This document shows, one piece after another, positions 6,508 to 9,860 of a stretch of DNA of 9,860 bases; positions within the stretch are counted from its first letter, which is position 1; each line of letters starts with the position of its first letter. Position numbers and translations under genes: made by a program. Source of the stretch: F1-60-MAGs149 sp037133215 (GTDB taxonomy: Bacteria; Actinomycetota; Thermoleophilia; Gaiellales; F1-60-MAGs149); the NCBI GenBank assembly GCA_037133215.1, contig JBAXOM010000075.1, positions 1 to 9,860 on the forward strand, read 5' to 3'. The notes under the pieces were generated by a model. That model searched no databases and was not told the origin of the DNA. It saw only the letters and a list, made by a program, of their open reading frames with translations.

Positions 6508-7383
6508 GTGACGCACGCCCTGAGCCTCGCACGTGCCTGTCGACCACGGCAGTGGTCGAAGAACGTGCTCGTCTTTGCCGCTCCGGCAGCAGGAGGTGTG
6601 CTGGGTGAAGGGCCAATCCTGTGGCGCAGTCTGGTTGCGTTCGCGGTCTTCTGTCTCGTCTCAAGTGCGACGTACCTGATCAACGATGTTCGTGACGTCG
6701 AGGCCGATCGACAGCATCCACGTAAGCGCTTCCGACCGATCGCTGCTGGTGATGTTTCGGTGCGTCTCGCGGTCACCGCAGCAGTCGTGCTCGGTGTGGT
6801 CGGCCTTGGTGCGGCCGCTTATGTGAGCATGGCGCTGCTTGTCACTTCGGCAATTTACGTGGTGCTTTCACTCTGCTATTCGGTCTGGCTTAAAAACATT
6901 GCCGTGCTCGACATTGGGGTGGTTGCCGGGCTGTTTATGGTGCGAGCGATTGCGGGTGGCGCGGCGACAGGAGTGCCGCTGTCGAGCTGGTTCCTTGTCG
7001 TCACGTCATTCTCCGCGCTGTTTATCGTCGCGGGTAAACGCTCAAGCGAGATGCGTATTCATGCCGATGCGGGGATGACATCTGCGCGCGCAACGCTCAC
7101 GCAGTACAGCGAGACTGTCCTGCGCCAGATCTCGACGATCAGCGCTGCCGTCGCGATCGCGGCCTACGCAATCTGGTCGTTCCAGCGTGCCGATACAGCT
7201 GACTTCCACGCGACGCTATTTCACCTTTCGGCCGTGCCGTTTACGCTCGCATTCTTCCGCTATGCCCTCATGATTGACCGCGGCGATGCCGAGGCACCCG
7301 AGCACGCAATTACCAGCGACCGAGTCTTGCTCGGCATCGTGCTGGCGTGGTTTGTCGTGTTTGCTGTTGCGGTCTACAACTAG
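6508..7383 (+). CDS. ubiA: Decaprenyl-phosphate phosphoribosyltransferase (DPPR synthase, UbiA superfamily)
   Basis: Integral membrane enzyme transferring 5-phosphoribose from PRPP to a polyprenyl phosphate, the committed step of DPA synthesis (Rv3806c in M. tuberculosis). The 291-residue protein starts with the typical RACRPRQWSKNVLVFAAP (9-26), then shows the aspartate motif NDVRDVEAD at 59-67 (N59, D60, D63, D67) followed by HPRKRFRPIAAG at 70-81. The second conserved region is around D135 with LFMVRAIAGGAATGVPLSSW (142-161), and GKRSSE lies at 176-181. At least seven hydrophobic segments alternate with short loops. These signatures distinguish it from quinone- or heme-forming UbiA proteins. 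The GTG start lies 11 nt after dprE2 with no clear ribosome-binding site, so it may depend on coupling. The gene order dprE1-dprE2-ubiA gives the complete ribose-to-arabinose route except for the phosphatase. Confidence 0.92.
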   Translation: MTHALSLARACRPRQWSKNVLVFAAPAAGGVLGEGPILWRSLVAFAVFCLVSSATYLINDVRDVEADRQHPRKRFRPIAAGDVSVRLAVTAAVVLGVVGLGAAAYVSMALLVTSAIYVVLSLCYSVWLKNIAVLDIGVVAGLFMVRAIAGGAATGVPLSSWFLVVTSFSALFIVAGKRSSEMRIHADAGMTSARATLTQYSETVLRQISTISAAVAIAAYAIWSFQRADTADFHATLFHLSAVPFTLAFFRYALMIDRGDAEAPEHAITSDRVLLGIVLAWFVVFAVAVYN

Positions 7384-7385
7384 CG

Positions 7386-8633
7386 CTACTTGAACGGTGT
7401 CGTCGTGATGCCGTCGCCGGACTTTGAGTAGACGACGAAGAAGTCGCGACTGTCCTGACTGATGTAGCGGCCCGTCGACTGGTCTGGATTGGGGACCAGC
7501 ATCGTGCCGCCTTCCGCACCGGGCGCTGTGAAGTAATTGAAGGTCGGCCAGAAGGTATTGATATCGAGTTCCATCGCCCGCACGGCACCCATGTGGACCA
7601 GAGCGGAGCCCAGCATGCCGATCGACATTTCTGGACCTGCGATGTACATCAAGTTGCCATGCGCGTCGACTCCAATTCCACTACGCCAGACCTGCGCGGC
7701 TCCGCCGAGCGTTGCGCCCCAGAGCAGGCGGTCGTCGACATTGGGATTAACCTTGCCGTCGTCGACGAGCAGCGCCAGGTTTTGACGCGCGAGTACGACG
7801 TAGGCAGGCGGTTTGGCCGAACCGCGCCACGCAACGATATTGACGTTGCCGTTGACGTTCTGAACCAACGTTGCCTGGTCAGGTTGAAATGGCTCGAAGG
7901 TATGCCCGTTGACAGCGAAGCCGCCACCACCGTCCTTGTGCGTGAAACCGCTGTTAAAGACGGCAAGGAGTCGGTTGTACTGGCCAGACGGAACCTGCAT
8001 GGGGCCGCGGTCTCCACCATCTGGCGGCTCTTCGAGCCCGGGGTAGAGCCCAAGCTGCGTATTCATGTGGTTGATCCAAGCGACGTATGCGACCACGCGC
8101 GGGTAGTCGGTACTCGGCCGGAATGTGGTGACGAGGACAGACGGCTTGCCACCCACGTTACGACCAGTGGTGTGCCACACGCCCTCGCCGGCGAGTACTG
8201 GCTTAATTAGTGGCTGGATGCGCTTGGGGAGGTAGTACGGCGCCTTTGCGTGCTTCTTCTTTTTCTTCTTCTTTTGCTCCGTCGAGGCAGCGGTCTCCTC
8301 AACTGCGGCGCCACCAACGGAAGGGAGAGAGGTGAGGTTTGGCCCACCCTTATCCGGCGCAGTCCACGAGTAGTAGTACTTTTCGGCGCCTGAGACGAAC
8401 CACTCCATATGGTTCTGCCGGAGCCATTCAATCGAATGAATGCTGATGGGAAGACTCGAGGGGCGTGTCATCTCGCGACCCCAGGAGAAGGCAATCGGGA
8501 TCAGGAGGATGCCGATCACGATCGCCGCGAGTCGGACTACCCGGCGACGACGCGTCATGCGTTTGGGGCGACGACTCTTGCGGGCGTCATACGTCCTCAT
8601 CTGCGAGGACTTGCTCGACTCAGGCTTTCCCAC
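7386..8633 (-). CDS. Membrane-anchored phosphodiester glycosidase family protein (NAGPA/DUF2233 domain)
   Basis: The 415-residue protein starts with a very basic segment (13-34), then one hydrophobic helix (about 33-50, VVRLAAIVIGILLIPIAFSW). This predicts a type II protein with its catalytic part outside the membrane. A linker at about 95-130 is low in complexity and contains seven consecutive lysines (121-127). The domain from about 150 onward resembles the NAGPA-type domain (PF09992), the family of the lysosomal uncovering enzyme that removes GlcNAc from phosphodiesters. Motifs are LLAVFNSGF at 222-230, GGGGFAVNG at 235-243, WRSGIGVDAHGNLMYIAG at 316-333 and AMELDINTFW at 353-362. The actual substrate is unknown. 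The start chosen is GTG 8633, since TACACT precedes it by 9 nt; ATGs at 8600 and 8558 are alternatives with no better signal. It converges on ubiA with a 2-nt gap, so a cell-envelope role related to lipid-linked sugars is an inference from position. Confidence 0.85.
   Translation of the reverse strand: MGKPESSKSSQMRTYDARKSRRPKRMTRRRRVVRLAAIVIGILLIPIAFSWGREMTRPSSLPISIHSIEWLRQNHMEWFVSGAEKYYYSWTAPDKGGPNLTSLPSVGGAAVEETAASTEQKKKKKKKHAKAPYYLPKRIQPLIKPVLAGEGVWHTTGRNVGGKPSVLVTTFRPSTDYPRVVAYVAWINHMNTQLGLYPGLEEPPDGGDRGPMQVPSGQYNRLLAVFNSGFTHKDGGGGFAVNGHTFEPFQPDQATLVQNVNGNVNIVAWRGSAKPPAYVVLARQNLALLVDDGKVNPNVDDRLLWGATLGGAAQVWRSGIGVDAHGNLMYIAGPEMSIGMLGSALVHMGAVRAMELDINTFWPTFNYFTAPGAEGGTMLVPNPDQSTGRYISQDSRDFFVVYSKSGDGITTTPFK
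8253..8273 (-). repeat. AAG/AAA codon tract encoding seven lysines
   Basis: Read on the minus strand, seven consecutive Lys codons (AAG x3, AAA, AAG x3) form a purine-only run in the linker between the membrane helix and the glycosidase-like domain. The triplet periodicity and low complexity suggest expansion by slippage. The charge could bind anionic wall polymers or slow translation; neither can be shown from sequence. Confidence 0.8.
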
Positions 8634-8642
8634 TGCGGTCGC

Positions 8643-8648
8643 AGTGTA
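8643..8648 (-). promoter_or_regulatory. Candidate -10 element for the DUF2233 gene
   Basis: The minus strand has TTTACACTG, with TACACT ending 9 nt before the GTG at 8633. Transcription would start 0-2 nt before the start codon, nearly leaderless. No Shine-Dalgarno is seen in this 102-bp divergent region, and no -35 match was found at standard spacing. Confidence 0.35.
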
Positions 8649-8723
8649 AAGGGTGGACGTGAGCCTTTTCTCATTCTTCGACGAGAGCAGTACGCCGGGC
8701 GGGTTTCTGAACCTGGAGTCGCC

Positions 8724-8729
8724 TACCCT
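8724..8729 (+). promoter_or_regulatory. Candidate -10 element for the deacetylase gene
   Basis: TACCCT ends exactly 6 nt before the ATG at 8736 (spacer TTCCTG), which is ideal for a transcript beginning at the A of ATG. The only purine-rich stretch, CTGGAG at 8713-8718, is 17 nt from the ATG and too far to act as a ribosome-binding site. The element also supports this ATG over longer readings of the frame. Confidence 0.4.
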
Positions 8730-8735
8730 TTCCTG

Positions 8736-9815
8736 ATGGCTCTAACCCTCCCAATCGTCTGGAACGACGCGTGTCTACTGCACGCGCCTGGCGCGGAGAT
8801 CTGGCTGGGGGTGCGAATGCCCGATGATGAGGGTCCCGAGCGCGCGGGCATCATCCGCGACGCACTCGTGGCGCAGGGAGCCACCTTGACGCAGGCCGAG
8901 GCGCACCCCGACGACAGCTTGCTCGCGGTTCATAACGCCGACCTTGTCGACTTTCTCCGGACCGCCTGGACCGCGTGGGGCGAGGCGGGGCTGCCGATCG
9001 ACCCCGGCCAAGACCTCGTCGTGCCGTACTTGTTTCCCACCACGGCGATGCTCGGGGCTGTCACGCCGCATCGCCCGGAGGCGGTCTGGGCGCGGACGGG
9101 CTACTACTGCTTCGACACGATGACTCTGATCGCCGAGGGCACGTGGGCTGCCGCGCGGGGTGCGGTCGATGCCACGCTGACGGCCGTCGACCTCGTCCGT
9201 GGCGGTGCACCGCTGGCCTATGCGATCACGCGACCACCCGGGCATCACGTCAGCCGTGGCGCGTACGGCGGCTCGTGCTACCTCAACAACGCTGCGATCG
9301 CTGTTGAGGCACTGCGGGCAGCCGGGGCTGGACGGGTCGCCCTCATCGACATTGATGCCCACCATGGCAACGGCGCGCAAGAGATCTTCTGGGAGCGCGG
9401 CGACGTCTTGACGACCTCGATCCACGTCGATCCTGCCGCGGGGTGGTTTCCGCATGTGATGGGCTGGGCCGACGAGGTCGGTGGCGGGCACGGCGAACAC
9501 GCCAACCGAAACGTGCCCCTCAGCCCGGGCAGTGGCGACCGCGAGTGGCTGGCGGCGCTCGATCAGTGCCTCGCGGATGCGCAGACGCTCGGTGCGGAGG
9601 CGATCGTGCTCGCGCTTGGCGTCGACGCCGCCACGGGCGACCCCAATAGTCCACTCAACGTCACACCTGCGGGCTATCACGAGGCCGGTCGGCGCATTGG
9701 TGCGCTCGGGCTCCCAATCGTGGCGGTTCAAGAAGGCGGGTACGATCTTCATACGCTCGGCGGGCTCGTCACCGCGACAATCGTTGGGCTCGAGGAGGGC
9801 ATGCGCGATGGCTGA
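8736..9815 (+). CDS. Histone deacetylase superfamily / acetylpolyamine amidohydrolase-like zinc hydrolase
   Basis: The 359-residue cytoplasmic zinc amidohydrolase has the arginase/deacetylase fold and is expected to remove acetyl (or similar acyl) groups from polyamines or other amines. All catalytic residues are visible: the His pair in RPPGHH (H170, H171), zinc ligands D207 and H209 in LIDIDAHHGNG, D297 in LALGVDAATGDP, and the transition-state Tyr336 in QEGGYD. These are offset by a constant 12-13 residues from the remembered Mycoplana acetylpolyamine amidohydrolase residues (H158/H159, D195, H197, D284, Y323). Together with TGYYCFD and AYGGSCYLNN, this places it nearer that branch than acetoin-utilisation AcuC or class I HDACs. 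The start ATG at 8736 opens on the family N-terminus (IVWNDACLLH); the frame extends farther upstream, but that part has no family resemblance. A further gene overlaps its 3' end by 8 nt. The natural substrate is not deducible. Confidence 0.9.
   Translation: MALTLPIVWNDACLLHAPGAEIWLGVRMPDDEGPERAGIIRDALVAQGATLTQAEAHPDDSLLAVHNADLVDFLRTAWTAWGEAGLPIDPGQDLVVPYLFPTTAMLGAVTPHRPEAVWARTGYYCFDTMTLIAEGTWAAARGAVDATLTAVDLVRGGAPLAYAITRPPGHHVSRGAYGGSCYLNNAAIAVEALRAAGAGRVALIDIDAHHGNGAQEIFWERGDVLTTSIHVDPAAGWFPHVMGWADEVGGGHGEHANRNVPLSPGSGDREWLAALDQCLADAQTLGAEAIVLALGVDAATGDPNSPLNVTPAGYHEAGRRIGALGLPIVAVQEGGYDLHTLGGLVTATIVGLEEGMRDG
9793..9798 (+). promoter_or_regulatory. Ribosome-binding site for the gene starting at 9808
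   Basis: AGGAGG, a perfect Shine-Dalgarno core, ends 9 nt before the ATG at 9808. It lies inside the 3' end of the deacetylase gene and supports the truncated downstream frame being real. Confidence 0.7.
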
Positions 9816-9860
9816 GACAAATCCGATGTGGATCGCAACTGACGTCTTTGAGGGCATTCC
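9808..9860 (+). CDS. Start of an unidentified protein, truncated by the window edge
   Basis: ATG at 9808 opens a frame reading MAETNPMWIATDVFEGIP and continuing past the window. It overlaps the deacetylase stop by 8 nt and is preceded by AGGAGG at good spacing, so the two are probably co-transcribed and possibly translationally coupled. Seventeen complete codons plus a partial one are too few to assign a family, and I do not recognise the protein. An alternative ATG is at 9826 (MWIATDV), but its spacing to the ribosome-binding site is far too long. Confidence 0.6.
   Translation, partial: MAETNPMWIATDVFEGI

Noticed and set aside
5786..6664. Minus-strand open frame opposite dprE2 and the start of ubiA
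   Set aside because: It spans two well-supported plus-strand genes and resembles no known protein.
8409..8735. N-terminal extension of the deacetylase back to 8409
   Set aside because: It overlaps the oppositely oriented DUF2233 gene and the divergent promoter region; the family N-terminus begins at 8736.
8775..9857. A long minus-strand open frame (360 codons) opposite the deacetylase
   Set aside because: Also a shadow. The plus strand carries all HDAC-fold motifs in order, while the antisense product has no recognisable motif.

Overview
The window is GC-rich, gene-dense bacterial DNA from what looks like a high-GC actinobacterium (Actinomycetota). Support for this comes from GTG starts, tightly packed operons, likely leaderless starts, and a decaprenylphosphoryl-arabinose (DPA) gene set, which is best known from mycobacteria and corynebacteria. 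The proteins are clearly diverged from the mycobacterial ones. A non-mycolate lineage such as Thermoleophilia is my best guess, but this is low-confidence inference. No RNA gene, mobile element, CRISPR array or stretch over 300 bases without a gene was seen.

Layout. (1) Positions 1-227, + strand: the 3' end of a probable carboxymuconolactone-decarboxylase-family gene. (2) Positions 224-4252, - strand: a sugar-phosphate operon transcribed pgi > gnd (short, probably NAD-dependent type) > pgl > rpiA. (3) A 143-bp divergent promoter region at 4253-4395. (4) Positions 4396-7383, + strand: dprE1 > dprE2 > a UbiA-type decaprenyl-phosphate phosphoribosyltransferase. (5) Positions 7386-8633, - strand: a membrane-anchored NAGPA/DUF2233-type phosphodiester glycosidase, converging stop-to-stop on the UbiA gene. 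(6) A 102-bp divergent promoter region at 8634-8735. (7) Positions 8736-9815, + strand: a zinc-dependent histone-deacetylase/acetylpolyamine-amidohydrolase-like enzyme, followed by an overlapping gene that runs off the window.

How they fit together. The - strand operon handles glucose-6-phosphate/fructose-6-phosphate, hydrolyses 6-phosphogluconolactone, decarboxylates 6-phosphogluconate to ribulose-5-phosphate and isomerises that to ribose-5-phosphate. Ribose-5-phosphate is the precursor of PRPP. The divergent + strand operon uses PRPP: UbiA attaches phosphoribose to a polyprenyl phosphate, and after dephosphorylation DprE1 and DprE2 epimerise the ribose to arabinose, giving the lipid-linked arabinose donor for cell-envelope arabinan. 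The glucose-6-phosphate dehydrogenase, the PRPP synthetase, the DPPR phosphatase and the arabinosyltransferases are not in the window.

The most notable observations are: a candidate TANNNT -10 element 6-9 nt before the start of each of five genes, four of which lead a transcription unit, suggesting leaderless mRNAs; a DprE1 carrying Ala where M. tuberculosis has the benzothiazinone-target Cys387; the juxtaposition of ribose-5-phosphate supply and DPA synthesis; and convergent gene ends that share palindromic stop codons, leaving no room for terminators.
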